A DNA stretch of 64,000 nt from Linanthus parryae. Its lineage: Eukaryota > Streptophyta > Magnoliopsida > Ericales > Polemoniaceae. Each line of letters begins with the position of its first letter. Position 1 is the stretch's first letter. Where the stretch lies: assembly GCA_023055425.1 (NCBI GenBank), contig JALGPY010000004.1:59915718-59979717 (forward strand), given 5' to 3'. Both the position numbers and the translations under genes were made by a program. Below, piece by piece: positions 1 to 38,405 of this stretch. The notes beneath the pieces were generated by a model, which was not told where the DNA came from, did not search any database, and saw only the letters and a program-made list of their open reading frames with translations.

Positions 1-257
1 GTCATGTTGCATTTATTCCATGAAATTCTTAGTTGGAAAAATAGTAGGGAATTTCGAACTTCGTTCTTATATGAATTAAAATGTAAAAACTGAAGTTGAA
101 AAATTAAGCACAATCATATCCATAAACCTTAATATGGATTCACACCTAATTTCTGAAAAACTGCCGCACCTCGGTACTGCACTGACAGGCGCACCCGCAC
201 CTCAGCTTCATATGTCCCAACTGTTTTCAAAAGGAGATCCCATAGTTTGTCCTCCTT

Positions 258-365
258 TTTTACTATTAAAATTAATGTCAAAGTTATTCACTTGCTTATT
301 GGAAAAATCAGTTTTACTATTAAAATCAATGTCAAAGTTATTCACTTGCTTATTGGAAAAATCAG
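258..365. repeat. 54-bp perfect-length tandem duplication
   Basis: Two head-to-tail copies of a 54-bp unit occupy 258-311 and 312-365. They differ by a single visible base (aattaatg versus aatcaatg). The unit begins ttttactatt and ends ggaaaaatcag. The near identity suggests a recent local duplication in intronic DNA. The short ORFs crossing it repeat the same peptide in both frames and are not evidence of coding. Confidence 0.9.
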
Positions 366-1790
366 AATATCTGAAAGTTTCAGAGAAAATTACGTATTTG
401 AACATTTGGTTGATTTACTAAACTGCTCGTAAAACTGAAGTGCCAACCAAGAAATTTTTGACCTAAAATCGATGAACCAGTAACTGGATGTACCATAGAT
501 ATTGCTAAAGAGTTCTTCATTTCAGACTTAATTATTAGCAGCTACTCCATAAAGGGACACCGAATGAAAAATCCAGATCACGATGGAGTGGACGGGACCA
601 GATTCATATCTAAACAGATCTGGTTCAAGTTAGTATCACCGATCCATGAATTCATCCCATCTGATCACTCTTTAGACCATTCTGGATATAAAACAAAAAT
701 AAGTGTTAATTATACAAAGCCGCCTTGCATTTACACTGTCTCTCTCAACTCCTCACATTACAAAAAGTACTGCTTAATTCACTCCATTTCCAGATTTTCT
801 ATACTCTGGTCAATGTCCTCACCCCGTGTGGCAACTTGGGTTGCAGAGGTGTGAAATCACCGAATACCCTCAAACTTTTGATACGTGCTTTCGAAATAGA
901 GGGATATTATGATCTTTTCATAATTTTCCACCAAGCTAAACTACTCGTTGGGCCAAAGTGGTAGAACACTGAAATGCTAGCTTTACATTAACGACCACGT
1001 GGAGTTAAGTGGGTGTAAAAGCAAGGGGTTTTCTACTTCGCTGGTTAATAAAAGCCTAAGGTACAGATATATGCTTGAGTCGTTGTCGGCAGAAAATATG
1101 TTATTCAAGAGTTCCAATGTTACAAATTACTTACAAATCCGAATTATTACATAATTCTATTATAAAGCAAGGGGAGTTTCTATACAATTTATTTTGATGT
1201 GTCAACCATATATATTAAGGGGTAAAAATGTTTGGACATAAAAGTTCCACACAATTTCAAAATGAGACTTTCATAAGGGAAATCCAAACCCGGAACATAA
1301 ATTCAGGATTTAGATATAACAACGACAAATAAAGTAACCTGATAATACTTCAATTCAAAATGAGACTACAAATCCAATCCATGATCAAGTTAGGTTTAGT
1401 ATATGAAATAACCACACACAATTGTTAAACACAACATCATCCATAACATTTACAATCAGCCATAAGATATCCGAATATGAGTATATTATAAGTAAATCGA
1501 TTGTTATCCTGAAACTGAAGTTGAAGTATGCATTTCCCCGGTATGGGGCTCTGCTTAAGATGGGGAGTGTATCTCAAGTAGCCATAGCCTTTTCTATCGA
1601 AGTTGGTCTCTACATAATTTCTGTATTAGGAGTGTATAGACATGCTTGTTTAACTTTCTGTTGTTTTATTAGATTTTGAACGCAAAATTGCAAGCTCAAA
1701 TGTTGTTTGATTCCCAGCAGTCCCTGAGTTATTATCATTTACCACAAATTAAGGGAGATTCCAATTCAGATTTTCCCTAACTACAGGATG

Positions 1791-1980
1791 TGATGTACTT
1801 GATTTCGACTTATAAGCGAAAATTGAGTAGGACAAAAAACTTTTATAACCAAAAAGGTAAAAGAACAATATCCACTCCAGCCATTATTCCTATAAATCAG
1901 GTTTGACATTCGGTAAGCTAGAGTATATGATGTACTTGATTTCAACTTACAAGGGGAAACTGAGTAGGACAAAGAACTTT
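1791..1980. repeat. Pair of ~53-bp direct repeats
   Basis: A block beginning tgatgtacttgattt occurs at about 1791-1843 and again at about 1928-1980. The copies share the core gagtaggacaaa and differ at several positions. About 85 bp of unrelated sequence lies between them. I see no coding content, and the origin is unknown. Confidence 0.7.
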
Positions 1981-2265
1981 GGATCTGGATCTGCTACTGT
2001 GGCGGACTGATTTTGGGATCCACCAATGACCAAGGGTATTAGTCTATTATTAAACTAACTATCGTCGGGATAAGAGACATATTTTGGTGATTACGGTCAA
2101 CAATGGAAATCCTTACAAGGAATGGTAGAGATAGATCTTACTTCGGTTCACGTGATTTTTAAATTCACATGCAGACATTTCAAAAATGATCGGTCCACAA
2201 AGGTTCACATGAAATGCTAAGAAAAATTCACTGCTAAGCGGACAATAGCAGGATAAAAAGTGCAC

Positions 2266-30777
<28,512 letters not shown>

Positions 30778-31054
30778 TGCTACTCTAGGGTTTCTCAGGC
30801 TCGCTCTCTACACTGTCCTTGAGTTCAACTGTGGGAAGTTGATTGGGGCACAAGTATGGAGGCGAAGGGTCAGGGATGGTGTCGTAAGAGAGAAAGATGA
30901 AGCAGCAGAAGACGATGAATCTCGCTAATTAAAGGACGAGGGTTAAACCGGTCCAGATCGAGTTAACCAAGTCGGACCACCTGAACCGGCAAACAAGCAT
31001 AGGTCGGTTACAATTATACTCGGCAGGGCAAGTGACACCAAATCGTCTTGTAGC
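30778..31054 (-). promoter_or_regulatory. DExH14: 5' UTR and proximal promoter of the helicase gene
   Basis: These 277 bp are all the original upstream DNA left before the MULE terminal repeat at 31055. Reading on the minus strand there is a telo-box just upstream of the ATG and purine-rich leader sequence, but no convincing TATA box. The region is short for a plant promoter, so the MULE may now supply upstream sequence. The inference rests on position only. Confidence 0.6.
30786..30793 (-). promoter_or_regulatory. Telo-box (AAACCCTA)
   Basis: The minus strand reads aaaccctag within 20 bp upstream of the helicase start codon. Telo-boxes near the transcription start are common in plant ribosome and translation-related genes and bind Myb-type telobox factors. 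This suits a gene linked to translation quality control, but function here is inference. Confidence 0.7.
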
Positions 31055-31262
31055 GAGTTTTTTCACACAACTGGCTCTGTTGGAGCCTACAAACACCGCA
31101 AAAACTCTCGGTGGGGAAGAAATATCAATCTAGACTCATTTTGAAACCGACAATAGTACTATCGGTTATTGCACCGTTGGTTTATACATTTTCCCAACCC
31201 TCATAAGAACCGACGCTCTTACTGTCGGTTTATAAGAACCGATAGTTATACCGTCGGTTTTT
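31055..31262 (+). repeat. MULE left terminal inverted repeat with palindromic modules
   Basis: This end matches the right end (61723-61945) in inverted orientation. Inside it are three ~25-bp imperfect palindromes of the form aaccga...tcggtt at 31143-31167, 31207-31231 and 31236-31260. Such repeated modules near transposon ends are candidate transposase-binding sites. That function is inferred. Confidence 0.75.
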
Positions 31263-31339
31263 ACATTTAATAACCGACGTTATTTTGATTTTACACTTAA
31301 AACTTTTAAAACCCTATCCAATCGTTTATTTCACAGTCA

Positions 31340-33030
31340 ATGGTCACAAAACTTCTCGCGTCCTCTCTGTGTCTCCCGACTGACAAATATCGCTGCACAA
31401 CTCCGTCGACCTCGACGCCAGCTTCAAGCGACCCAATTTCCGCCGGTATCAGCCCAGATCCAGGCGCCAGCTTCAGGCGATCCAATTGCCGCCGGTATCA
31501 GCCCAGATCCAGGCGCCAGATTCGGGCCACCCAACTCCGGCAACCTCCGATGCAGGTAAGTCTTCTCTTCTCTTCTCTTCTCTTCTCTTCTTGTTCACTG
31601 TCACTGTGAATTCTTGTAATTCTCGTCCTCTTTCAATTTTCGTAACTGGTAGCCTGAGATTTTAGGTAGATTATTGCAATCATATTAGTAATTGTTACTT
31701 TTTGGTGCTACATATCAAATGTTGACGAAAATTGGTGAAAGTTCTTGAGAATTGGTTCATATGTTGGTATACATTAGGGTTTTTTTGATGTGTAGGTATC
31801 TCTTTTTGGTGAAATAGGTATAGACTACTATGTAGGTTTTCAAATTGGTTTTGTGAGTTACATTTGGGGATTTTTGTTGCAATACAATAGGTTATTAATT
31901 CTTTGGTATATGATAATTAGGATGTGGTATCAAGTATGATTAGTTGTGCCAAGTTTGTTAAATAAGATATTTGTCTTCGTCTTCAATTAATTGGTTGGAT
32001 AAACTTGCAGGTATTGTGGTTAATCAAGTGACGTTATTTCTTTATTGGGGTAGAAGTGTTATACCGAATGGGGAAGGTGTGGGATATGACTGTTCTCATC
32101 AACGAGTAATTCATGTCGATCGAAACATTAAGTATGAGGCGTTAATTGATTACTTTAATGGAAAAAATTACATAAAGCAACTAGGGCGTGTTGCTAAGAT
32201 GACTTGCCTACATCCGATTAGTGTGCCCCCTAACCCGTTGACTTATATGTCATTTGGAGATTGAATGCGATGATAGTGTGGGAGTCATGTGCGGTATAAT
32301 GGATTTGGGTAAATTTTGTTGTATTAATCTCATATTGGATATAGAGTTTCATCAGTCTTCTGCAATTGGCTTTGACCAAAGCATTCCGGCAATCGGTTCC
32401 ACTTCATCGGTTCTAACCCAATTTTATGATAACACGGTTCATTTTGGTTCAACTTCATCTGTTCTAACACAATTCCCCGATAACATGGTTCCTTCTTTTA
32501 CTCCTGAGCTAGAACCTAATCACGATGCGACGATCAACTCTAGGTGATGATTATTTACCGTGTGGGACAGATGTGAACCTTGTTTGGACGGGCAGTGTGG
32601 ATGATGGTGATGTTGATTACGTTGACCTAATGTTTGATTCACCGGTGTGTGACGACGACGAGGATACGGGTGAGCCTGGGGAGGATCAGGATTTGGGAGG
32701 GGAGGATGTTCAAAATTGCCATGAGCCTATGTCTGCTTCTTTTTTAGAGTTTGATTTGGCAGTGGTTGAGAGAGCGTGTGCCAATAATCCATCAAAATAC
32801 AAGGCTTGGTCCTTATGGTCACAAAAAAAGGAAAAGCCAACAACTTCACTTTTCGTTCCCACTAAAGAACATATGATAGATGTTGGCTCCATTTACTCTA
32901 TTCAACGAAACCATTCCCTGATTGTCTCAAAATCTATTAAAAAGTCGGGGTCGCAGTTTGCAAAGTGGCTAAAGAAAAGGGTTGTAAGTGGTATATCAGA
33001 GGTAGGTTGAAGTCTAACCTAGGGTTGTAG
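31340..33030 (+). pseudogene. MULE transposase (mudrA-like), N-terminal part
   Basis: A first exon ends at the donor atgcag|gtaagt (31555), and a second begins after cttgcag at 32011. The second opens GIVVNQVTLFLYWGRSVIPNGE, the start typical of plant mudrA proteins. It continues with CLHPISVPPNPLTYM, then an acidic stretch (CDDDEDTGEPGEDQD), and ends in a form of the MuDR DNA-binding region (KGCKWYIRGR in a shifted frame near 32980-33010). The frame changes at about 32263, 32530 and 32970, so this is a pseudogene. The copia element interrupts it at 33031 and the next piece resumes at 41504. Confidence 0.75.
31416..31540. repeat. 49-bp tandem repeat in the MULE first exon
   Basis: Units at 31416-31464 and 31465-31513, with a partial third at 31514-31540, each begin cgccag and run through gccggtatcagcccagatccagg. 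Three or four bases differ between the full copies. Just downstream, 31561-31590 is a (tcttc)n run in the intron. Confidence 0.85.
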
Positions 33031-34451
33031 TGTAGGGTTTTGATTCATGGATGCGCAACGGAAACAAAATTAACCATGCAAAATCCTCCAAGGATCACAC
33101 GTCAAGAGACATAACGATGGTAAAGGAAGAAATCAATAACACACCTTAGGGTTCTCCTTTGATGACTTCAAACGCGAATTGTGTCACGTTCTCTATGGTT
33201 GATCCACGCCTAGAGTTGATTCCTAGATCTCCCCCTCCTTGTGCTAGCCCGGAAAGAGGAAGAGGAAGAAGAATCATGCAAAACGAGACGAACCAAAGGA
33301 GGTTTTGGCCTCCTTTGGGGCCGACGGGGAAGGGGCGACGAGCTAGGGGGCGGTCGGCTCCTTAGCTTGTTGCTCTCTCTCCTTTTGTTCTTTCCCACTC
33401 TTGTTATGTTCAATTATAAGCATAAGTTTTGGGAAGGAAGGAATGAAGGTCCTTTATATAGTCCACAACTCTTTGCCAACTACCTAAAGGACTTATTCTA
33501 GTCCTACTAGAATTCGATTTAGTCCCTTCCTTGCAAATTAGTCCCTACTAAGTTTGCAAGGTTTTGCAAAGTGATCCTTCTAATTAATTAATCCAATTAA
33601 TTAATTCCCAAATCTAGTTCAACTCTATATAGCGTGTGACCCCATAGGTTCTATCTAGTTGGTAGGAACTATTTGCCAATATGGAGCGGTTTCTAGCAAA
33701 ACATCCATTCTAGCCAACTAATAGAATAGTCATCTTGACAACCTTTGTACAAGTAATTGTCTCATCCCTTTGTCTCTATATCCGGATTGGACACGAGACA
33801 TACAAGTCACACTCGTATATCCAATCCATAGTTCTCGATCCATGGGAATAGTCTTATTCGTGCAAATAACATCAATATCCCATATTGATTTATTTGAGTC
33901 TGGCCAGACATTCTATAAGCACTATCCCTCGAGTGGCCTTGGATATTTGCTCCCGTTATGTGGGAGGGACAAATTCTATCTACGTCCACTACGATATCTA
34001 AGCTTGTTTCTTATTGTATCCAGTACACGCATTTATAACTACCCAGTTACGGTGTAGCGTTTAACGCTACCAAAATCACAATAGTCCACAACTAGAATAT
34101 CTAGTGACTTCAAGTTTAAGGATGACAATACCATTGTACCGCGAGAAGCGCTTGTGACTCAACATAACGTGTATGTAGCCTTCTCGGAGATGGGTCAATC
34201 CAGTGCGACATTACCCCTAATGCACACATATGTGTTGGATCATGATATCTCCATATCAATCCAACCCCATACTAGTCTATAGATGATTGTCCCATTAATC
34301 ATTATACTGGACTAGGGATATTTAAGATAAACAACACAATTTTAAATCTAAGGACTTCATTATATTAAATATCCAATAAATAATAAATGAATTTCTAGCC
34401 ACAAATAAATTCATACTAAACTAGATTGCCTCTAGGGCATCTATTCCAACA
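33031..34451 (-). repeat. Copia 3' LTR
   Basis: This 1421-bp LTR pairs with 40080-41503. ORFs seen inside it on either strand recur in both LTRs and are not genes. Confidence 0.95.
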
Positions 34452-34465
34452 GTCTCCCACTTGCA

Positions 34466-37327
34466 CTAGAGCCAATATGGCGCATCTCGTATGCCCATAC
34501 TCCTAGTGTGCCCTTCATTCTTCCACTGCGTAAGCGGCTTTGTAAGCGGGTCTGACAGATTCTCATCTGTAGGAATCTTGCATATCCGAACGTCTCCTCT
34601 ATCGATAATATCTCGAATCAGATGAAACTTCCTGAGCACGTGCTTGGACTTCTGGTGCGACCTGGGTTCCTTCGATTGCGCGATTGCCCCAGTGTTGTCA
34701 CAGTACAACTCGACTGGATCCGCAATGCTAGGAACCACACCAAGTTCATAAACAAATTTTCTAATCCAAACAGCTTCCTTTGCTGCGCCATTTGCAGCAA
34801 TGTACTCAACCTCTGTTGTAGAATCAGCTACCGTCTCTTGCTTGGAACTCTTCCAGCTCACCGCTGCTCCATTCAGGCAAAACACATATCCCGACTGTGA
34901 TCTAAAGTCATCTCTGTCGGTTTGGAAGCTTGCATCAGTGTAACCCCTTACAAGCAAATCTTCCTCACCGCCAATCAAGAAAGCATCCTTAGTTCTTCTA
35001 AAGTACTTTAGGATATTCTTGACTGCAATCCAGTGACTCTCACCCGGATTGGATTGGTATCTGCTTGTCATACTCAAGGCATATGACACATCTGGTCTAG
35101 TACATAACATGGCGTACATGATAGATCCTATGGCCGAGGCATAGGGTATTCTACTCATGCGCTCCTTCTCAATCTCATTGGAAGGACAACCACTCTTCGA
35201 AAGAGTGATTCCATGTGACATGGGCAAGAATCCCTTCTTGGAATCTTGCATGTTGAACCGTTTCAACACCTTGTAAATATATTTACTTTGACTTAGGCCT
35301 AGCAACCTTTTAGATCTATCTCTATAGATCTTTATACCAAGTATATAGGCTGCTTCCCCTAAGTCCTTCATTGAGAAACACTTCCCTAGCCAATCTTTAA
35401 CAGATTGCAGCATGGGAACGTCGTTTCCAATGAGTAGTATGTCATCTACATACAAGATCAGAAAAGCTACAGAGCTCCCACTAACCTTCTTGTAGACACA
35501 AGAATCATATTCGTTTCTGATGAAGCCAAACTCTTTGACTACTTCATCAAAACGTCGATTCCAACTCCTAGAAGCTTGCTTTAATCCATAAATGGATCGT
35601 GGCAGCTTACAGACTTTGTTGGCTTGCTTTGGATCCTCAAAACCCTCCGGTTGTATCATATACACATCCTCGAGGAGATTCCCATAAAGGAATGTTGTTT
35701 TGACATCCATCTGCCAAATCTCATAGTCACGGTATGCTGCAATCGTAAGTAGGATTCGGATGGATTTGGTCATAGCGACTGGTGAAAAGGTTTCATCATA
35801 GTCAATACCATGAATCTGTCTGAATCCTTTAGCCACCAATCGGCCCTTATAGGTAATCACATTACCATCCATGTCGATCTTCTTCTTGAAGACCCACTTG
35901 CACCCTATGGGCCGCGCCCCTTCGGGTGGTTCCACCAAAGTCCATACTTTGTTGGTATACATGGATTCCATCTCGGATCTCATGGCTTCTAGCCACTTCT
36001 GAGAGTCTGGGGCATTCATGGCCTCCTCATAGGTAGTAGGCTCATCATCTATGAGCATCGTGTCACCGGAATCAGTCACGAGAAGTCCATACCTCTCGGG
36101 TTCCTGGCGCACTCTACTAGATCTACGAAGCTCTTGTGTTACCTGAACAGGTTGCTCCACAACTGCTTGTGGTTCCTGTTCATATTCCATAATCGGTTCA
36201 GTGATTTGTGGTTCTTGAACTTCTTCAAGTTCTACAGCCCTCCCACTTGCTTCTTTAGAGACAAACTCTCTTTCTAGAAACACGCCGGTCCGAGCAACAA
36301 ACACTTTGTTCTCGGTTGGATTGTAGAAGTAGTATCCCTTAGTTTCCTTAGGGTACCCCACAAATTTGCACTTATCCGATTTCGGCCCTACCTTGTCTGA
36401 TTGTAAACGTTTTACATAGACATCGCAGCCCCAAATCCTCATGAACGACAGTGTGGGACGCCTCCCACTCCACATCTCATATGGTGTCTTCATGACTGAT
36501 TTGGATGGAACACGGTTAATGGTGAAAGCTGCACTTAATAGAGCGTAGCCCCAAAATGATAATGGAATATCGGTTTGACACATCATAGATCGAACCATAT
36601 CCAATAGGGTTCGATTCCTGCTCTCAGACACGCCATTCCACAGTGGCGTTCCGGGTGGAGTGAGTTGGGACACGATCCCACACTCTCTAAGATAGTCGTC
36701 AAACTCTTGGCTTAAGTATTCTCCTCCACGATCCGATCGTAGAGCTTTGATACTCTTGCCAAGTTGCTTCTCTACTTCATTCTTGAATTTTTTGAACACT
36801 TCAAAGGATTCGGATTTTGCCCTCATAAGGTACACAAATCCATATCTACTGTAACCATCAGTAAATGTAATGAAGTAGACATAACCACCCCTGGCAGGCA
36901 CGGCAAATGGCCCACACACATCAGTATGTATGAGCGCCAATTGCTCACTAGTCTTCTCACCTTTCTTATTGAAAGGGGACTTTGTCATTTTTCCCAATAA
37001 ACAAGCTTTACATGTCTCATATGATTCAAAATCAAATGAGTCTAGTAATCCATCTTTATGGAGTCTAGATACACGTTTCTCATTTATGTGGCCTAAACGA
37101 CAGTGCCATAAATAAGCTGGATTTAAATCATTTATTTTAATCCGCTTGGTATTAATGTTGTAGACAGGATTGCTTAGATCAACGACATATAGTCCATTAA
37201 ATAATTGCGCACTAAAATATTGAATATTATTCAAATAAAAGGAACAACAATTGTTCTTTATTGAAATAATAAAACCATCCTTGTCCAAACATGAAATAGA
37301 AATAATGTTTCTGCTCATAGCAGGCAC
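34466..37327 (-). CDS. Copia pol: integrase, reverse transcriptase, RNase H
   Basis: An open frame of 953 codons. It begins in the end of the protease/integrase linker (MPAMSRNIIS) and has the integrase zinc site HCRLGH...CKAC at about residues 75-110. The catalytic Asp residues lie in HTDVCGPF and ALRSDRGGEY, and the Glu in NGVSESRNRTLLD. The RT has QMDVKTTFLYG and the YVDD box (LYVDDILL). RNase H has GYTDASF, TTEVEYIA and LYCDNTGAIA. All catalytic residues I checked are present. The frame has no upstream start of its own because a frameshift separates it from gag-protease, so expression is doubtful. Confidence 0.93.
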   Translation of the reverse strand: MPAMSRNIISISCLDKDGFIISIKNNCCSFYLNNIQYFSAQLFNGLYVVDLSNPVYNINTKRIKINDLNPAYLWHCRLGHINEKRVSRLHKDGLLDSFDFESYETCKACLLGKMTKSPFNKKGEKTSEQLALIHTDVCGPFAVPARGGYVYFITFTDGYSRYGFVYLMRAKSESFEVFKKFKNEVEKQLGKSIKALRSDRGGEYLSQEFDDYLRECGIVSQLTPPGTPLWNGVSESRNRTLLDMVRSMMCQTDIPLSFWGYALLSAAFTINRVPSKSVMKTPYEMWSGRRPTLSFMRIWGCDVYVKRLQSDKVGPKSDKCKFVGYPKETKGYYFYNPTENKVFVARTGVFLEREFVSKEASGRAVELEEVQEPQITEPIMEYEQEPQAVVEQPVQVTQELRRSSRVRQEPERYGLLVTDSGDTMLIDDEPTTYEEAMNAPDSQKWLEAMRSEMESMYTNKVWTLVEPPEGARPIGCKWVFKKKIDMDGNVITYKGRLVAKGFRQIHGIDYDETFSPVAMTKSIRILLTIAAYRDYEIWQMDVKTTFLYGNLLEDVYMIQPEGFEDPKQANKVCKLPRSIYGLKQASRSWNRRFDEVVKEFGFIRNEYDSCVYKKVSGSSVAFLILYVDDILLIGNDVPMLQSVKDWLGKCFSMKDLGEAAYILGIKIYRDRSKRLLGLSQSKYIYKVLKRFNMQDSKKGFLPMSHGITLSKSGCPSNEIEKERMSRIPYASAIGSIMYAMLCTRPDVSYALSMTSRYQSNPGESHWIAVKNILKYFRRTKDAFLIGGEEDLLVRGYTDASFQTDRDDFRSQSGYVFCLNGAAVSWKSSKQETVADSTTEVEYIAANGAAKEAVWIRKFVYELGVVPSIADPVELYCDNTGAIAQSKEPRSHQKSKHVLRKFHLIRDIIDRGDVRICKIPTDENLSDPLTKPLTQWKNEGHTRSMGIRDAPYWL

Positions 37328-38405
37328 AAAATAGCAATTCTAAAACTAATCCTGAAGGCAGAGATAGCTCGCACACGCCTATGGACAACGCAGCAACCTT
37401 TGCTCCATTCCCAACGCGCAGATCTACCTCTCCTTTAGCCAATCTTATACTTCTCTTTAGATCCTGCATATTTCGACAAATATGAGATCCACATCCAGTA
37501 TCTAATACCCACGATGTAGAGACAGTTAAATTGACATCTACAACAAAAATACCTGGTGGTGGTGGAATCACTATTCCAAGCCTCTTGTCCTCCAGATATT
37601 TTGGGCAGTTCCTCCTCCAGTGTCCAGGCTGACTGCAGTAGTGACACTCACCTTTAGTCACACCTTTGGCAATGCCACCAACAGGCTTAAGGGCAGGTTC
37701 CTTGGACTTGGCAACTGACTTGCCTTTGCCCTTGGAGGATGAGGCAAACATTTTGCCCTTTCCTTTCTGCACCATCAAAATGGCCTTGCCCTTACCCGTG
37801 TTGATGCTCAGTTTAGCTGTTCTCAACATATTGAGTAAATCTGGCAGTGGTTTCACGATCTCGTTCATGTTATAGTTCATGATGAACTGTCCATAACTCT
37901 CGGGCAACGATTGCAACACGAGATCGGTTGCCAACTCTTGGCCGACCGGGAACCCCAGTCGGGCGAGATTCTCCAAGTACCCGATCATACGGAGTACATG
38001 GGGTCCCACCGGGTTCCCTTCTGCCAGATGACACTTGAACAGTGCCTTAGAGACCTCATACCTCTCTACCCTTGCCTTCTCTTGGAAGAGCTGCTTCAGA
38101 TGCTCGATCATATCGACATCATTCATGTTTTCATGTTGCTTCTGAAGCTCATAAGTCATGGTGCATAGCATAAGGCAGGCCGCATCATTAGCGTCATCAA
38201 CACGCTTTTGATACGCATTTAGGGCAGCAGGTGTTTGGTTCTCTGGACCTTCTGGAACATGCTCCTCTATTGCGTACAGTTTCTTCTCTTACTTGAGAAC
38301 AATTCTCAAGTTTCTGTACCAATCAAGGAAGTTGGTTCCAGAGAGCTTGTCCTTCTCAAGGACAGAACGTAGGGAATTTTGTGAACTCGATGAGTTTTCT
38401 GCCAT
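37227..38405 (-). pseudogene. Copia gag and protease
   Basis: Gag starts at the ATG at 38405-38403 (MAENSSSSQNS). An in-frame TAA at 38291-38289 interrupts it after about 38 codons. The same frame continues and is open from 38171. The C-terminal part has a zinc knuckle CX2CX4HX4C (CHYCSQPGHWRRNC) for RNA packaging. This is followed by the protease active site VLDTGCGSHIC, in which Asp-Thr-Gly is intact. The frame shifts near 37330, where pol continues in another frame. The protein is therefore not made as one piece. Confidence 0.9.

Larger units (their letters stand above)
1..2265. other. Left-edge non-coding DNA, probably a helicase intron
   Basis: No reading frame here resembles the expected continuation of the minus-strand helicase gene. 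The last exon I can place ends at 2266 with a GT donor just below it (AG|GTGCAC on the minus strand). The stretch is therefore probably intron, with the next exon outside the window. It is AT-rich and holds two short direct repeats, annotated separately. A minus-strand segment around 2125-2145 followed by a GTAAGG-like donor could be a tiny exon, but it matches the family poorly and I do not call it. Confidence 0.6.

Noticed and set aside
2113..2170. Possible extra helicase exon (IYLYHS-like peptide before a GTAAGG)
   Set aside because: Only a few residues match the expected IYHS phrase, the flanking residues do not fit, and the acceptor is not convincing.
31055..31300. CACTA-type transposon end, because of repeated subterminal motifs
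   Set aside because: The terminus is not CACTA, the internal gene is mudrA-like, and the flanks fit a 9-bp and not a 3-bp duplication.
32992..33413. ORFs in the copia LTR rich in Arg, Ser and Glu
   Set aside because: They recur in both LTRs and on both strands because of GGAAGAGGAAG-type repeats.
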